Position numbers and translations under genes: made by a program. The notes beneath the pieces were generated by a model. That model did not search any database and was not told the DNA's origin. It worked only from the letters and a program-made list of their open reading frames with translations. Source: Bosea sp. (in: a-proteobacteria) (GTDB taxonomy: Bacteria > Pseudomonadota > Alphaproteobacteria > Rhizobiales > Beijerinckiaceae). Taken from it: 64,000 nucleotides of DNA. The stretch covers positions 3,586,698 to 3,650,697 of the forward strand of contig JAAVVV010000001.1 in NCBI GenBank assembly GCA_023910605.1, written 5' to 3'. Below are positions 27,314 through 37,815 of this stretch, one piece after another; position 1 is the stretch's first letter, and each line of letters opens with the position of its first letter.

Positions 27314-27685
27314 TCAGCGCAGCTTGATGGGCCTTGGAAATGCCACGGGGCGATTGCCCCCGGGTTCGCCGCCCGATTTCGGCAGTTTCTCGGCCATGCC
27401 GTAAAGCTGCTCGCGGCGGTCCATCTCGCGCCAGACCTCGTCGGGCGTGATGCCGGCCTCGGCCAGGACCACAATCAGGTTGTAGATCAGATCGGCACTT
27501 TCGAGGATGACGGCCTCGCGGTTGCCCTGCACGGCATCGAGCCCCACCTCGACAGCTTCCTCGGCCAGCTTCTTGGCCATCTTCGGCATGCCTTCGCGGA
27601 TGAGCTTGGCCGTGCGCGAGAAGGCGGGATCGCGCGTGCGCGCCGCCAGAACCGCCTGATAAAGCCTGTCGACCGAATCGCTCAT
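27314..27685 (-). CDS. hisE: Phosphoribosyl-ATP pyrophosphohydrolase-like protein
   Basis: A 123-residue all-alpha MazG/HisE-type NTP pyrophosphatase. The catalytic helices are visible as KMAKKLAEEAVEVGLDAV and REAVILESADLIYNLIVVLAE, with the Glu and Asp residues that bind Mg. HisE hydrolyses phosphoribosyl-ATP in step 2 of histidine biosynthesis. The extended N-terminal TAKLIREGMPK and the C-terminal tail are somewhat unlike the shortest HisE proteins, and no other his gene is present here, so the symbol is probable but not certain. Start 27685 lies 24 bp after rppH. Confidence 0.75.
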   Translation of the reverse strand: MSDSVDRLYQAVLAARTRDPAFSRTAKLIREGMPKMAKKLAEEAVEVGLDAVQGNREAVILESADLIYNLIVVLAEAGITPDEVWREMDRREQLYGMAEKLPKSGGEPGGNRPVAFPRPIKLR

Positions 27686-27709
27686 ACGTCCAATATCGAC
27701 TTCAAATGT

Positions 27710-28225
27710 TTAAGTTGCGTGACAATAGGCCCGTTTACTGAAGCCGGCAAACTGTTTAACGAGAGTTTGGTAGACCCCGCGCTTGAACGGCACGATCAGT
27801 GCCGGCACCTCGGCAAGCTCCGCCCAGCGCCAGGCGCCGAACTCGGCCTTGTGCCCTCCGGCGGGGCTGGCGATGTCGATCTCGGCCTCGTCTCCCGTTA
27901 AGCGGAAGGCGAACCATTTCTGGGTCTGGCCCCGCCAGCGCCCGTTCCACGAGCTGCCCAGGGCGTCGGCAGGCAGGTCGTAAGCCAACCATTCCGCCAC
28001 CTCGCCCAGCAACGTCACCGAGGCCACACTGGTTTCCTCGCGCAGTTCGCGAAGGGCGGCCGCAAGCGGCGCCTCGCCCTCGTCTATGCCGCCTTGAGGC
28101 ATCTGCCAGCCCTCATCGCCCGAAAAGCCGATGCGCTGGCCGATGAAGACCTTGCCTTCACGATTGAACAACGCGATGCCCACGCAGGGCCGGTAGCCCT
28201 CCTGCGCGGCCTCGACACCTGTCAT
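27710..28225 (-). CDS. rppH: RNA pyrophosphohydrolase
   Basis: A 171-residue Nudix enzyme that removes pyrophosphate from mRNA 5' ends and so starts decay. It begins GYRPCVGIALFNREGKVFIG, has the substrate segment WQMPQGGIDEGE, and a Nudix box continuing with RELREETSV. WNGRWRGQTQKWFAFRL and the WRWAELAEVPALIVPFKR C-terminus are RppH hallmarks. The ATG overlaps the stop of the upstream deacetylase (ATGA at 28222-28225), giving translational coupling. Confidence 0.93.
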   Translation of the reverse strand: MTGVEAAQEGYRPCVGIALFNREGKVFIGQRIGFSGDEGWQMPQGGIDEGEAPLAAALRELREETSVASVTLLGEVAEWLAYDLPADALGSSWNGRWRGQTQKWFAFRLTGDEAEIDIASPAGGHKAEFGAWRWAELAEVPALIVPFKRGVYQTLVKQFAGFSKRAYCHAT

Positions 28226-29454
28226 CGCAAAGAGCCGGTGGTCTGCGCCTTGGCGGCCGGGCCGCCCTGCACTGCTGCGCTCACGGGCACCAGGCGCAAG
28301 CCGCGCTGCTCCAGGGTGCGGCTCCAGCGCGCCAGCCGCTCAATGGTGAGCGGCAGCGCCGAGGCGGACGCAATGGCGAAGCCCTTCTGCCGGGCGATCT
28401 GCTCGAGCCGGGCCAGCTCCTTGTCGATGGCGTCCGCGCGCTGGGTCAGGTCCAGCACCAGTTCGGCCTTGAAGGCGGGGGTGCGGAGCCCGCCGGCCAG
28501 CGGCGCCATGACGCTGCGGCCCGACGAGCCGTCATCGATCACCATCAGGCCGCGTTCGGCGAGTTCGCGCAGCACGGGCGACAGGGCCGCCTCGTCCGAC
28601 ATGAACCGGCCGCCCATGAAGTTGACGATCCCTACATAGCCGCTGAAGCGGCTCATCACCCAGCGCAGGCGCTCGCCATTCTCGCCGCTCGCAGGCCCCG
28701 TCAGCAGCGTGTGCGGCCCCGGATCATTGTCCGGATAATCGAACGGCTCCATCGGCACCTGCAGGAAGATCTCGTGCCCGTCGGCGCGCGCCCGCGTCGT
28801 CGCCTTTTCGAGTTCGCTGCCATAGGGGGCGAAGGCAAGGCTGATCTCGCCAGGCAGGCGTGCGATCGCGTCCGCGGTCGAGGAGGCGCTGATGCCCAGC
28901 CCGCCCAGAATTATGGCGATGCGCGGCTGGGTCGGCACCTCGCCCGGCACCGGGCGCGCATAGACCTGCCAGGCCCGCGCGCCATCCTCGCCGACGCGGG
29001 GCAGGATGCCGTTGCGCGTACGCTCGCTCAGCCGCCGGTCGGGCGCTGGCGCAAGGCGCACCGCGCTGGCATCCGGCACCCGGATCACCACGGAGTTGGG
29101 CGTATCCGCGCCGCCCGGCCGCAGCACCTTGACCCCGGCCTCCTTCTCCATCTCGCTGGCCGTGGACTGGGCGCGCTCCTCTGGCGCAGGCTCGGCTGCA
29201 TCGCCGGCCGAGACGCCGAAGGACGTCGCGCCCGGCGCGCGCTGCGTGGCAGGAGCGGTGATGGGAGAGACGGCCACAGGCCGCCCGCCATCGGGATGGC
29301 TCGACAGCCCTACATAAACGCCGGCCGCAGCCAGCACGGCGAATGGAGAGCCGCCCAGAGCATAGCCGAGCCAGCGCGGAAAGCGGCGCGCGCGCTTGGC
29401 CGGGCGCGGCGCGCCCAGTGGCTTCTGCAGATCGGATGAGGGCAGATCAACCAA
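28222..29454 (-). CDS. Divergent polysaccharide deacetylase family protein
   Basis: A 410-residue protein. A positively charged N-terminus is followed by one transmembrane helix (about 28-50) and a low-complexity linker. The C-terminal domain from about 170 belongs to the divergent polysaccharide deacetylase family (DUF610/YibQ). Typical segments are RIAIILGGLGISASSTADAI, LAFAPYGSEL, EIFLQVPMEPFDYPDNDPGP and a late MVIDDGSSGRSV. The domain is probably periplasmic and envelope-associated. The usual genomic link to ctpA and envC is kept, which supports a role near cell-wall remodelling (inference). Confidence 0.85.
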   Translation of the reverse strand: MVDLPSSDLQKPLGAPRPAKRARRFPRWLGYALGGSPFAVLAAAGVYVGLSSHPDGGRPVAVSPITAPATQRAPGATSFGVSAGDAAEPAPEERAQSTASEMEKEAGVKVLRPGGADTPNSVVIRVPDASAVRLAPAPDRRLSERTRNGILPRVGEDGARAWQVYARPVPGEVPTQPRIAIILGGLGISASSTADAIARLPGEISLAFAPYGSELEKATTRARADGHEIFLQVPMEPFDYPDNDPGPHTLLTGPASGENGERLRWVMSRFSGYVGIVNFMGGRFMSDEAALSPVLRELAERGLMVIDDGSSGRSVMAPLAGGLRTPAFKAELVLDLTQRADAIDKELARLEQIARQKGFAIASASALPLTIERLARWSRTLEQRGLRLVPVSAAVQGGPAAKAQTTGSLR

Positions 29455-29577
29455 AGCTTAGCCCCAAAGCGCCAGCGAATGGCGCGAATCAGAGACCTCT
29501 GTGTGGCAGCACTGTGATGCTTTGTCATGCCGGCGTCGAGAGCGTCGCCGATGCATGGTTTGCGACGCATGAATGCG

Positions 29578-29605
29578 AAAGGCCCGGCGGTGAAGCCGCC
29601 GGGCC
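29578..29605 (-). terminator. Rho-independent terminator of the rlmH/envC/ctpA operon
   Basis: A perfect 10-bp stem (GGCCCGGCGG / CCGCCGGGCC at 29581-29590 and 29596-29605) with a 5-nt loop. On the minus strand it is followed by TTTCGC, a short T tract. It lies 25 bp past the ctpA stop, where a terminator is expected. Confidence 0.75.
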
Positions 29606-29630
29606 GCTGCTGTCGGGAAAGGAAAAAAGC

Positions 29631-30983
29631 TCAGTTCTGCCGTGTGGCAGGCGCGGTCGGAGCGGTGGGCGCCTGGCTGGCCGCGTCGCGCTTGACGCCG
29701 CGCAGCAGGTCAAGCGCCGCGCTCAGCTGGTTGTCCTTGGTCTTGTCGGTCGGGATGTAGGACGAAGAGCCGGACTTCTCCTCATCGGGCTTGGCCCCGC
29801 CTGAGAGGTGGCCCTTGAGCCCGGCCTCGCCCTTGGTTTCATCCTTGCCCTTCAGCTCATCGGGGATGTCCTGCAGGATCACCAGATCCGGATCGATGCC
29901 TTTGGCCTGGATCGATTTGCCCGACGGCGTGTAGTAGCGCGCCGTGGTCAGCCGCAGCGCCCCGTTCGCGCCCATGGGGATGATGGTCTGAACCGAGCCC
30001 TTGCCGAAGGAGCGCGTGCCCATGATCTGCCCGCGCTTGTGATCCTGGATCGCGCCGGCGACGATTTCCGCAGCAGAAGCCGAGCCGCCATTGATCAGGA
30101 CAACGACCGGCTTGCCGCGCGTCAGATCGCCGGCCTTGGCGCTGAAGCGCTGGGTCTCGTCGGTGTTTCGGCCGCGCGTCGACACGATCTCGCCGCGATC
30201 GAGGAACGCATCGGACACCAGGATCGCCTGATCGAGACGGCCGCCGCGATTGTTGCGCAGGTCGATGATGAAGCCCTTGAGCTTGTCGCCGGGCGCATCG
30301 GCGATGGCCTTCTCGATGCCGCGGCGTAGACCGTCGAAGGTCTGCTCGGAGAAGGTGGATATGCGGATATAGCCCACATCATCGCCTTCCATGCGCGCCC
30401 GCACCGCCGGAACCACGATGTCGGAGCGCGTCAGCGTGAATTCGAGCAACTCCTTGCGGCCCGGCCGCTCGATCCGGAGCTTGACGTTCGAATTGACCGG
30501 ACCGCGCATCTTCTCGACGGCCTGCGTCAGGGTCAGTCCCTGCACGGCGTCGCCGTCGATCTCGCGAATCAGGTCATTGGTCATGATGCCGGCGCGGAAG
30601 GCTGGCGTGTCGTCGATCGGGGTCACGACCTTGAGCACGCCCTCCTCCATGGTGACCTCGATGCCAAGGCCGCCGAAGCGGCCGCGCATGTCGATGTCCA
30701 TGTCGCGGAAGCTCTTGGGGTCGAGATAGCCCGAATGCGGATCCAGAGAGGTCAGCATGCCGTTGATGGCAGCCTCGATCAGCTTGCGCTCATCGGGCTT
30801 CTCCACATAGTCGGTGCGGATCTTCTCGAAGATGTCCCCGAACAGGTTCAGGCTGCGGTAAGTCTCGGCATTGGCCGCAACCGCGCTGGTCGCGCTCATG
30901 AGGTCGGTGCGCAGCGCCACCGCCGTCACCCCGGCGCCCGCGACCGCTCCTGCCACCAGCAATGTAATCTTGCGCATCATCAT
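29631..30983 (-). CDS. ctpA: Carboxyl-terminal processing protease, S41 family
   Basis: A 450-residue exported serine protease. It has an N-terminal signal/anchor helix, a PDZ domain (about 85-170, including RFGGLGIEVTMEEGVLKVV), and the S41 catalytic core. The nucleophile is Ser303 in NGGSASAAEIVAG and the general-base Lys328 is in RSFGKGSVQT. In alphaproteobacteria CtpA processes or degrades envelope proteins, including cell-wall hydrolase partners. Three ATG codons occur in a row; the first (30983) overlaps the stop of the envC-like gene as ATGA. The C-terminal tail is rich in Ala, Pro and Thr. Confidence 0.93.
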   Translation of the reverse strand: MMMRKITLLVAGAVAGAGVTAVALRTDLMSATSAVAANAETYRSLNLFGDIFEKIRTDYVEKPDERKLIEAAINGMLTSLDPHSGYLDPKSFRDMDIDMRGRFGGLGIEVTMEEGVLKVVTPIDDTPAFRAGIMTNDLIREIDGDAVQGLTLTQAVEKMRGPVNSNVKLRIERPGRKELLEFTLTRSDIVVPAVRARMEGDDVGYIRISTFSEQTFDGLRRGIEKAIADAPGDKLKGFIIDLRNNRGGRLDQAILVSDAFLDRGEIVSTRGRNTDETQRFSAKAGDLTRGKPVVVLINGGSASAAEIVAGAIQDHKRGQIMGTRSFGKGSVQTIIPMGANGALRLTTARYYTPSGKSIQAKGIDPDLVILQDIPDELKGKDETKGEAGLKGHLSGGAKPDEEKSGSSSYIPTDKTKDNQLSAALDLLRGVKRDAASQAPTAPTAPATRQN

Positions 30984-32377
30984 CCGCGAACCCTGTCGAC
31001 CTGCGTTGTCGCCCACCATGGCCCAGGATCGATCGAGCGACCGTCCTTGTGAAACTCAACATAGAGAATTGGCTGGCCATTGCCATCCCCTAATACGGTC
31101 GCGGTGCCTTCGGGTCCCTCGCCCAGCACGCCCACCGGCTCGCCCGCGAGCACGAACTGGCCGCGCGCCACATCCGTCCTGCGCAGGCCGGCCAGCAGGA
31201 TGTGATAACCCCCGCCCATCTGGAGGATCACCATATTGCCAAAAGTGAGGAACGGCCCCGAAAACGCCACCCATCCATCCGCCGGAGCGGACACGATCGC
31301 GCCCGGGCGCGCCTGCCAGCTCTCCCCGCGCATAGCCGAGCCCGGCTGCGGCCCGTCGGAGAACCCACGTAATTGTGATCCTGCCACGGGCCGGGGCAGG
31401 AGGCCCCTGAGGTCCTGGAAGGCGGCCTGCGGGATCAGCCGTGAGGGGTCGCGAAAGGCGAGCTGGGCCATCCGTTCGCGCACCTGCCGGGTCTGCGCCT
31501 CGGCCCTGCGGCGCGCATCCTCGGCCAGCCGTCCGGCTGTGCTGATCTCGCCTTCCAGCCGGTCGATCAGCTCGCGCAAGGAGGAGGCCTCGCGTCCGAT
31601 CTCGACACCGCGCTGCTGGATGCCGGCTGCCTCGCCCGATGCGTCCGCCTCGCGTGTGCGCCGCGCCTCGACCAGCGCCGCGATCCGGGCCCGCTCGCTG
31701 GCCAGCTCGTCGAACTCAAGCGCGACCTTGCCGCGCTCCACCACGCCCTGGGCGCGCAGGCGCACGAGTTCGGCGAGATCCACGGCCAGCGTCTCGACCT
31801 CGCCGCGCAACTCGGGAATGACGGCGCCCATCAGGATTGAGGCGCGCACCGCGTCGAGCACATCCTCGGGCCGCACCAGGACGGCCGGCAGCGGACGCCG
31901 GCCCATGCGCTGCAAGGCGGCCAGCACATCGCCGATGAGGCCGCGGCGGCTGGCCAGCGAGCGGCGTATCCCCTGCTCGCTTGATGCCATCACCTCCAGC
32001 CGCTGCTCGATGGCGGCGATGCGCGCTTCGGTCGCCTGCGAGCGCCGCGTCGCCTCGATCAGCGCGGCGGCGAGCCGCCCGCGATCGGCCCTGATCTCCC
32101 GGATTTCCGCGTCCAGCCGCGCCTTCGCCTCGGCATTGGCGGCGAGCCGCTCCTCCACCGCCTTGAGCTCGGCATCGCGCTCGGCCCGTTGCGCGCGCTT
32201 GATCTCCGCCTCCCGCAGCAGCGTTTCCGCCTGTTCGGACAGTTGCGGGAGCCCTTGTCCGGATACCTGCGCGGCGGCAGGCGGCGATACGAAGGGCGCG
32301 AGGCCCTGGCTCAGGCCGAGCGCCAGCATCACGCCAAGGCGGCGACTGCGGGTGGGCTGGCGAATCAGATGACGCAT
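30980..32377 (-). CDS. envC: EnvC-like murein hydrolase activator (degenerate LytM/M23 domain)
   Basis: A 465-residue exported protein: signal peptide ending PPAAAQ, a long coiled coil (about 45-290), and a C-terminal LytM domain (about 350-460). The zinc ligands of active M23 peptidases are missing: the final HxH-type site LHFEI is LYVEFH, and the first His region reads SAPADGWVAFSG without the ligands. This makes it an EnvC-type, non-catalytic activator of amidases in cell separation rather than a peptidase. It lies between rlmH and ctpA, overlapping both (TGATG and ATGA). GTG at 32380 is an alternative start. Confidence 0.85.
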   Translation of the reverse strand: MRHLIRQPTRSRRLGVMLALGLSQGLAPFVSPPAAAQVSGQGLPQLSEQAETLLREAEIKRAQRAERDAELKAVEERLAANAEAKARLDAEIREIRADRGRLAAALIEATRRSQATEARIAAIEQRLEVMASSEQGIRRSLASRRGLIGDVLAALQRMGRRPLPAVLVRPEDVLDAVRASILMGAVIPELRGEVETLAVDLAELVRLRAQGVVERGKVALEFDELASERARIAALVEARRTREADASGEAAGIQQRGVEIGREASSLRELIDRLEGEISTAGRLAEDARRRAEAQTRQVRERMAQLAFRDPSRLIPQAAFQDLRGLLPRPVAGSQLRGFSDGPQPGSAMRGESWQARPGAIVSAPADGWVAFSGPFLTFGNMVILQMGGGYHILLAGLRRTDVARGQFVLAGEPVGVLGEGPEGTATVLGDGNGQPILYVEFHKDGRSIDPGPWWATTQVDRVRG

Positions 32378-32856
32378 CACGCTCGATGATAGGGGTGACC
32401 GCCCAGGATCGTCAGCGCCCTGTAGAGCTGTTCGAGCACAAGGACGCGCACGAGCTGGTGCGGCAGGGTCATCGCGCCGAAGGAGAGGGCAAGGCCCGCC
32501 TCCAGCCGCAGCGCGGGATCGAGCCCGTCCGCGCCGCCGATGAGGAAGGAGACGCCGCCGGCACCCCGGTCGCGCTCGCGCGCCAGACGCGCGGCGAAAT
32601 CGGCGCTGCCTATCGCCGCGCCACGCTCATCGAGGATGACGGCAAGCCCCGCGCCGAGACGGCCCCGCAGCGCGGAGCCCTCATCGAGCTTGCGCTCATC
32701 GGGCCGGCGCGCCCGGCTTTCCGGCAGTTCGATGATGTCCGGGCCGCTGAAGCCGAGGCCGCGGCCATAATCCTGGATTCGGCCGGCATATCGTTCGCAC
32801 AAGGCCCGCTCGGGGCCGTCCTTCAGGCGGCCGATGGAAAGCACGGACAGGCGCAT
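32377..32856 (-). CDS. rlmH: 23S rRNA (pseudouridine1915-N3)-methyltransferase
   Basis: A 159-residue SPOUT methyltransferase that methylates pseudouridine 1915 in helix 69 of 23S rRNA on assembled 70S ribosomes. Family features include ERYAGRIQDYGRGLG, LDERG in the middle, the knot region SFLIGGADGLDP, and the C-terminal PHQLVRVLVLEQLYRALTILGGHPYH, where the last residues form the active-site tail. It lies 15 bp downstream of rsfS, the usual order. Confidence 0.96.
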   Translation of the reverse strand: MRLSVLSIGRLKDGPERALCERYAGRIQDYGRGLGFSGPDIIELPESRARRPDERKLDEGSALRGRLGAGLAVILDERGAAIGSADFAARLARERDRGAGGVSFLIGGADGLDPALRLEAGLALSFGAMTLPHQLVRVLVLEQLYRALTILGGHPYHRA

Positions 32857-32871
32857 GCGGTCCGCCGCAGC

Positions 32872-33393
32872 TCAGCCTGCGGCGAATTCGGTCGGCCTGT
32901 CCACGCCCCACATCTTTTCGAGATTGTAGAAGGCCCTGACTTCTGGCCGGAAGACATGCACGATCACGTCGCCGCAATCCACCAGCACCCAATCGCAATG
33001 GGGCACGCCCTCGACGCGCGGCGCAGGTTGGCCGGCCTCCTTCAGCGCCTTCACCACCTCGTCGGCGATGGACCCGACGTGGCGGTTGGAGCGGCCCGAG
33101 GCGATGATCATATGATCCGCGATCGAGGTCTTGCCCTGCAGGTCGATCACGATCGTCTCCTCCGCCTTCATCTCGGCCAGCGCATGGGTGGCGAGCTTGA
33201 GCGTGTCGGATTCGGGCGGGGCGGCTGGCGGCGGCGCGGGTTCGGCATTCTCCGCTGCGGCGCCGGCGGCTGGCCTGGCAGCGCGCTTGGTCTTGGCTCC
33301 GCCCTTGGTGGCCGCCGCTAGCTCTACGGGGCCGGGAGTGGCGCTCTTGCGCCGCGGTTTCTTGGCCGGTTCAGTCGCGGATGGAGTGTTCAG
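32872..33393 (-). CDS. rsfS: Ribosomal silencing factor RsfS, probable CTG start
   Basis: RsfS binds L14 and keeps the subunits apart under starvation. The core is clear: IVIDLQGKTSIADHMIIASG, RHVGSIADEV, CDWVLVDCGDVIVHVFRPE and FYNLEKMW. The first standard start (ATG 33171) would cut off the conserved first helix, SDTLKLATHALAEMKAEE, which is encoded in frame upstream. From there back to the stop at 33418-33420 there is no ATG, GTG or TTG. The best candidate is CTG at 33393, with ACGAGGA seven bases before it, giving 173 residues starting NTPSATEPAKK after the initiator. The N-terminal part is Ala/Pro/Lys-rich. Confidence 0.8.
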   Translation of the reverse strand: MNTPSATEPAKKPRRKSATPGPVELAAATKGGAKTKRAARPAAGAAAENAEPAPPPAAPPESDTLKLATHALAEMKAEETIVIDLQGKTSIADHMIIASGRSNRHVGSIADEVVKALKEAGQPAPRVEGVPHCDWVLVDCGDVIVHVFRPEVRAFYNLEKMWGVDRPTEFAAG

Positions 33394-33465
33394 CGTGATG
33401 TCCTCGTGCTGGCGGCCTCAACGGAGGTGGGCGGCCTGACCCATACCATAGGCATTCGTCGCCCT

Positions 33466-34122
33466 TCATTCAACGCTGGCGACCGGCCCTGATGCCGATT
33501 TGGCCGCGATTTCGCGGCGCAGCGCCGTGGATGACGCCGCCGAGCGACGTCCATGCACGAAGAGCCAGGCCGGGGCGCGTTCCATGGCCAGCAACAGCCC
33601 GTCGCTTTCATGCAGGCGCCATGGCGCGAGCGCCGTCCCTGCCACCGAGCGGATGGCGCGGTGAGTGGCGCCGGGCCGGTCGATCACCGCGATCGGCAGC
33701 ATCCGGGCGATGGAGCGCCAGTTCCGCCAGCGATGGAACTGGGCGAGGTTGTCCGAGCCCATGATCCAGACGAAGCGGGCCCCCGCGTGCCGCGCGAGAA
33801 GCGCCCGCAAGGTCGAGGCGGTGAAGCGCGTGCCCAGCCGCGCCTCGATGCCGGTGACCTTGATGCGCGGATGCCGCGCGATGCGCTGCGCCGCGACGAT
33901 TCGGGCATCCAGCGAGGGCAGCGCCCGGTTGTCCTTGAGCGGATTGCCGGGCGTCACCAGCCACCAGACCTGATCCAGCCCGAGCCTGCGCAGCGCGGTG
34001 AGGCTGGCAAGGACATGCCCCTCATGGGCAGGATTGAAGGAGCCGCCGAGCAGCCCGACCTTCAGCCCCGGCGCATGGGCGAGGAAGCGTCGCGCCCCGT
34101 CGGGTAGCGCAGGCAAGTCCAT
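33466..34122 (-). CDS. nadD: Nicotinate-nucleotide adenylyltransferase
   Basis: A 218-residue nucleotidyltransferase that makes deamido-NAD from nicotinate mononucleotide and ATP. It has the nucleotide-binding GLLGGSFNPAHEGHVL (the HxGH motif), WWLVTPGNPLKD, and the second motif FVWIMGSDNLAQFHRW. The SSTALR motif near the C-terminus matches the ISSTxIR signature. ATG 34122 gives the expected N-terminus; the frame extends much further upstream only as an antisense-like shadow inside proA. It sits in the standard proB-proA-nadD-rsfS-rlmH order. Confidence 0.95.
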   Translation of the reverse strand: MDLPALPDGARRFLAHAPGLKVGLLGGSFNPAHEGHVLASLTALRRLGLDQVWWLVTPGNPLKDNRALPSLDARIVAAQRIARHPRIKVTGIEARLGTRFTASTLRALLARHAGARFVWIMGSDNLAQFHRWRNWRSIARMLPIAVIDRPGATHRAIRSVAGTALAPWRLHESDGLLLAMERAPAWLFVHGRRSAASSTALRREIAAKSASGPVASVE

Positions 34123-34130
34123 ATCGCGCC

Positions 34131-35435
34131 TCAAGGCCTGATCTGGCCCGACCCGAGCACGCGATACTTGAACGAGCAGAGCTGCTCGACGCCCACCGGC
34201 CCGCGCGCATGCATCCGGCCAGTGGCGATTCCGATCTCGGCGCCGAAGCCGAACTCCCCGCCATCGGCGAACTGCGTCGAGGCGTTGTGCAGGACGATCG
34301 CGGAATCGACCTCGGCCAGGAAGCGCCCTGCCGCGGCATCGTCCGCCGTCACGATCGCGTCGGTGTGGTGCGAGCCGTAGCGCTCCACATGCGCGATGGC
34401 CGCATCGAGTCCGTCCACCAGCTTCACTGCGATGATCGCGTCGAGATACTCGGTCGCCCAATCGGCCTCGCTGGCCGCCTCGACCCTGGGATCGGCCTGC
34501 TGCGTGGCCTCGTCGCCCCTGACGGCGCAGCCCGCATCGAGCAGCGCGCCCACAAGGGGCGCCAGATGGGTGCCGGCCACGGCCCGGTCCACCAGCAGCG
34601 TCTCGGCCGAGCCGCAGACGCCGGTTCGCCTCAGCTTCGCGTTCAGCACGATGGTGCGCGCCATCACGAGATCGGCGGCGGAGTGGACATAGACATGACA
34701 GTTGCCGTCCAGATGCGCGAAGACAGGCACGCGCGCATCCTGCTGCACGCGCTCGACCAGGCTGCGGCCGCCGCGCGGCACCACCACATCGACATGTCCG
34801 CCAAGACCGCCGAGAATCGCGCCAACCGCATCGCGGTCCCGGACGGGCACGAGCTGGATGGCGTCGGCGGGCAGGCCCGCCTTCACCAGTCCGGCGCGCA
34901 TCGCCTCGGCCAGCACGCTGGCCGTGCGCAGGCTTTCCGAACCCGCCCGGAGGATGGCCGCATTGCCGCTCCTGATGCACAGGGCGCCGGCATCCGCCGT
35001 CACATTGGGGCGGCTTTCGAAGATCACGGCGATCACGCCGAGCGGCGTCGCCACCCGCTCGATCACGAGCCCGTTGGGTCGATCGAAGCGGGCAAGGACC
35101 TTGCCCACGGGGTCCGGCAGCGCGGCGATGTCCGCCACCGCCTGCGCGATCTGCGCCACGCGCGTGCCGTCGAGCAGCAGCCTGTCCACGAAGGCAGCGC
35201 TCTGGCCCCTGGCGCGCGCCTCGGCGAGATCTTCTGCATTGGCGGCCAGGATCGCTCCGGAACGGGCGCGGATCGCCTCGGCCGCCGCCGCCAGGGCCTC
35301 GCCGCGCCGGGCGGCCGGGGCCAGCATCAGGGCGCGCTGCGCGGCGCGGGCGCGGGCGCCCATCTCGAACATCAGCGCGTCGAGATCCGGGGCCGGGGCC
35401 GCAGCGGCGGCCGTCAGGGGTGCGATGCGGTTCAT
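34131..35435 (-). CDS. proA: Gamma-glutamyl phosphate reductase
   Basis: A 434-residue NADPH-dependent reductase of proline biosynthesis that converts gamma-glutamyl phosphate to glutamate semialdehyde. Motifs include [50 protein letters not shown] and the active-site region around [15 protein letters not shown] with the nucleophilic Cys. The C-terminal half has [20 protein letters not shown]. It lies directly downstream of proB (24-bp gap), the usual two-gene pathway pair. Confidence 0.96.
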   Translation of the reverse strand: MNRIAPLTAAAAAPAPDLDALMFEMGARARAAQRALMLAPAARRGEALAAAAEAIRARSGAILAANAEDLAEARARGQSAAFVDRLLLDGTRVAQIAQAVADIAALPDPVGKVLARFDRPNGLVIERVATPLGVIAVIFESRPNVTADAGALCIRSGNAAILRAGSESLRTASVLAEAMRAGLVKAGLPADAIQLVPVRDRDAVGAILGGLGGHVDVVVPRGGRSLVERVQQDARVPVFAHLDGNCHVYVHSAADLVMARTIVLNAKLRRTGVCGSAETLLVDRAVAGTHLAPLVGALLDAGCAVRGDEATQQADPRVEAASEADWATEYLDAIIAVKLVDGLDAAIAHVERYGSHHTDAIVTADDAAAGRFLAEVDSAIVLHNASTQFADGGEFGFGAEIGIATGRMHARGPVGVEQLCSFKYRVLGSGQIRP

Positions 35436-35459
35436 GGCAGGGCTTCCGTTTGCATCAGT

Positions 35460-36599
35460 CTAGCCGATCACGAGGGCCATGTCGTCACGGTGCACCATCT
35501 CGGCCTGGCCGGGGTGGCCCAGCACGGCCTCGATCTCCCGTGACGGCTTGCCGAGCACGCGGCGCGCATCGGCTGTGTCGTAGGCGACGAGGCCGCGCCC
35601 CAGCTCGGTGCCCGCCTGATCGCGGATCACCACCGCGTCGCCGCGCTGGAACTCGCCCTCGACGCGCGTCACGCCCACGGGCAGCAGGCTCGCCCCCCCA
35701 GCCAGAGCCCGTGCCGCGCCGGCATCGACATGCAGCACGCCCCTGGGCTCCAGCGTGCCGCCGATCCAGGTCTTGCGCGCCGTCGCGGGGGTCGACGCCG
35801 AGAGGAACCAGGTGCAGCGCGCCCCGTTCGCCACCGCGGCGAGCGGGTTCTTCGGGCGCCCGTCGGCGATCATCATGTGCGTTCCGCCCGAGACGGCGAT
35901 CTTGCCGGCCTCGATCTTGGTGGTCATGCCTCCGCGGCTCAGCTCCGACGCAGCGCCCCCCGCCATCGCCTCGATGTCGGCGGTGATGCGCGGCACGATG
36001 GGGATGTGGCGGGCCTCGGGATCGCGAGCCGGCGGCGCGGTGTAGAGCCCGTCAATGTCCGAGAAGAGCACGAGCAGGTCTGCCCCGGTCATGGTGGCCA
36101 CCCGCGCCGCAAGCCGGTCATTGTCGCCATAGCGGATCTCGGAGGTGGCGACCGTGTCGTTCTCGTTGATGACAGGCACGGCGCGCATTTCGAGCAGCCG
36201 GCCGATGGTGGCGCGCGCGTTGAGATAGCGCTGGCGCTCCTCGGTGTCTGCCAGCGTGACCAGGATCTGCCCTGCCGTGATGCCGTGATGGCCCAGCGCC
36301 TCGGCCCAGATGCGCGCCAGCGCGATCTGCCCCACGGCCGCCGCCGCCTGGCTCTCTTCCAGCTTCAGCGCGCCAGCGGGCAGGCCGAGCACCGTGCGCC
36401 CCAGCGCGATGGCGCCGGAGGACACGACCTGCACGTCAGCGCCGCGCGCGTGCAATTCGGCGATGTCCTCGGCCAGCGCGGCCAGCCAGCCGTGGCGGGC
36501 GCGCCCCCGCGCGCGGTCGACCAGCAGCGCCGAGCCGACCTTGATGACGACCCGCCGGAACTGGGACAATTTGGGAGCGGAGAAAGCAGGCTGGGACAT
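35460..36599 (-). CDS. proB: Glutamate 5-kinase
   Basis: A 379-residue enzyme for the first step of proline synthesis. It has an amino-acid-kinase domain ([55 protein letters not shown]) followed by a C-terminal PUA domain (about 280-370). The kinase is feedback-inhibited by proline in most bacteria. I chose the ATG at 36599 because it gives a family-like N-terminus; an ATG at 36623 adds eight residues, and neither has a strong ribosome-binding site. Downstream of obgE, upstream of proA. Confidence 0.95.
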   Translation of the reverse strand: MSQPAFSAPKLSQFRRVVIKVGSALLVDRARGRARHGWLAALAEDIAELHARGADVQVVSSGAIALGRTVLGLPAGALKLEESQAAAAVGQIALARIWAEALGHHGITAGQILVTLADTEERQRYLNARATIGRLLEMRAVPVINENDTVATSEIRYGDNDRLAARVATMTGADLLVLFSDIDGLYTAPPARDPEARHIPIVPRITADIEAMAGGAASELSRGGMTTKIEAGKIAVSGGTHMMIADGRPKNPLAAVANGARCTWFLSASTPATARKTWIGGTLEPRGVLHVDAGAARALAGGASLLPVGVTRVEGEFQRGDAVVIRDQAGTELGRGLVAYDTADARRVLGKPSREIEAVLGHPGQAEMVHRDDMALVIG

Positions 36600-36683
36600 G
36601 GCGGTTCTGATGAGGCGGAACATGCAGGATGGCGGCCCCTCACCGCAAGCGGCGGCTTGCGCGAGGGCGTGTCGATCACTGCG

Positions 36684-37733
<1,050 letters not shown>

Positions 37734-37815
37734 TCACCCATCATCGGCCTCGTTTGGTCCGATTGCGCCCCCGCGTCAATCGCGCGCCGCATCCTGGCGG
37801 CAGCTCAAGGCGCTG

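Noticed and set aside
30980..32377. Active M23 metallopeptidase
   Set aside because: The zinc ligands of active M23 enzymes are missing, so it was assigned as an EnvC-type activator instead.
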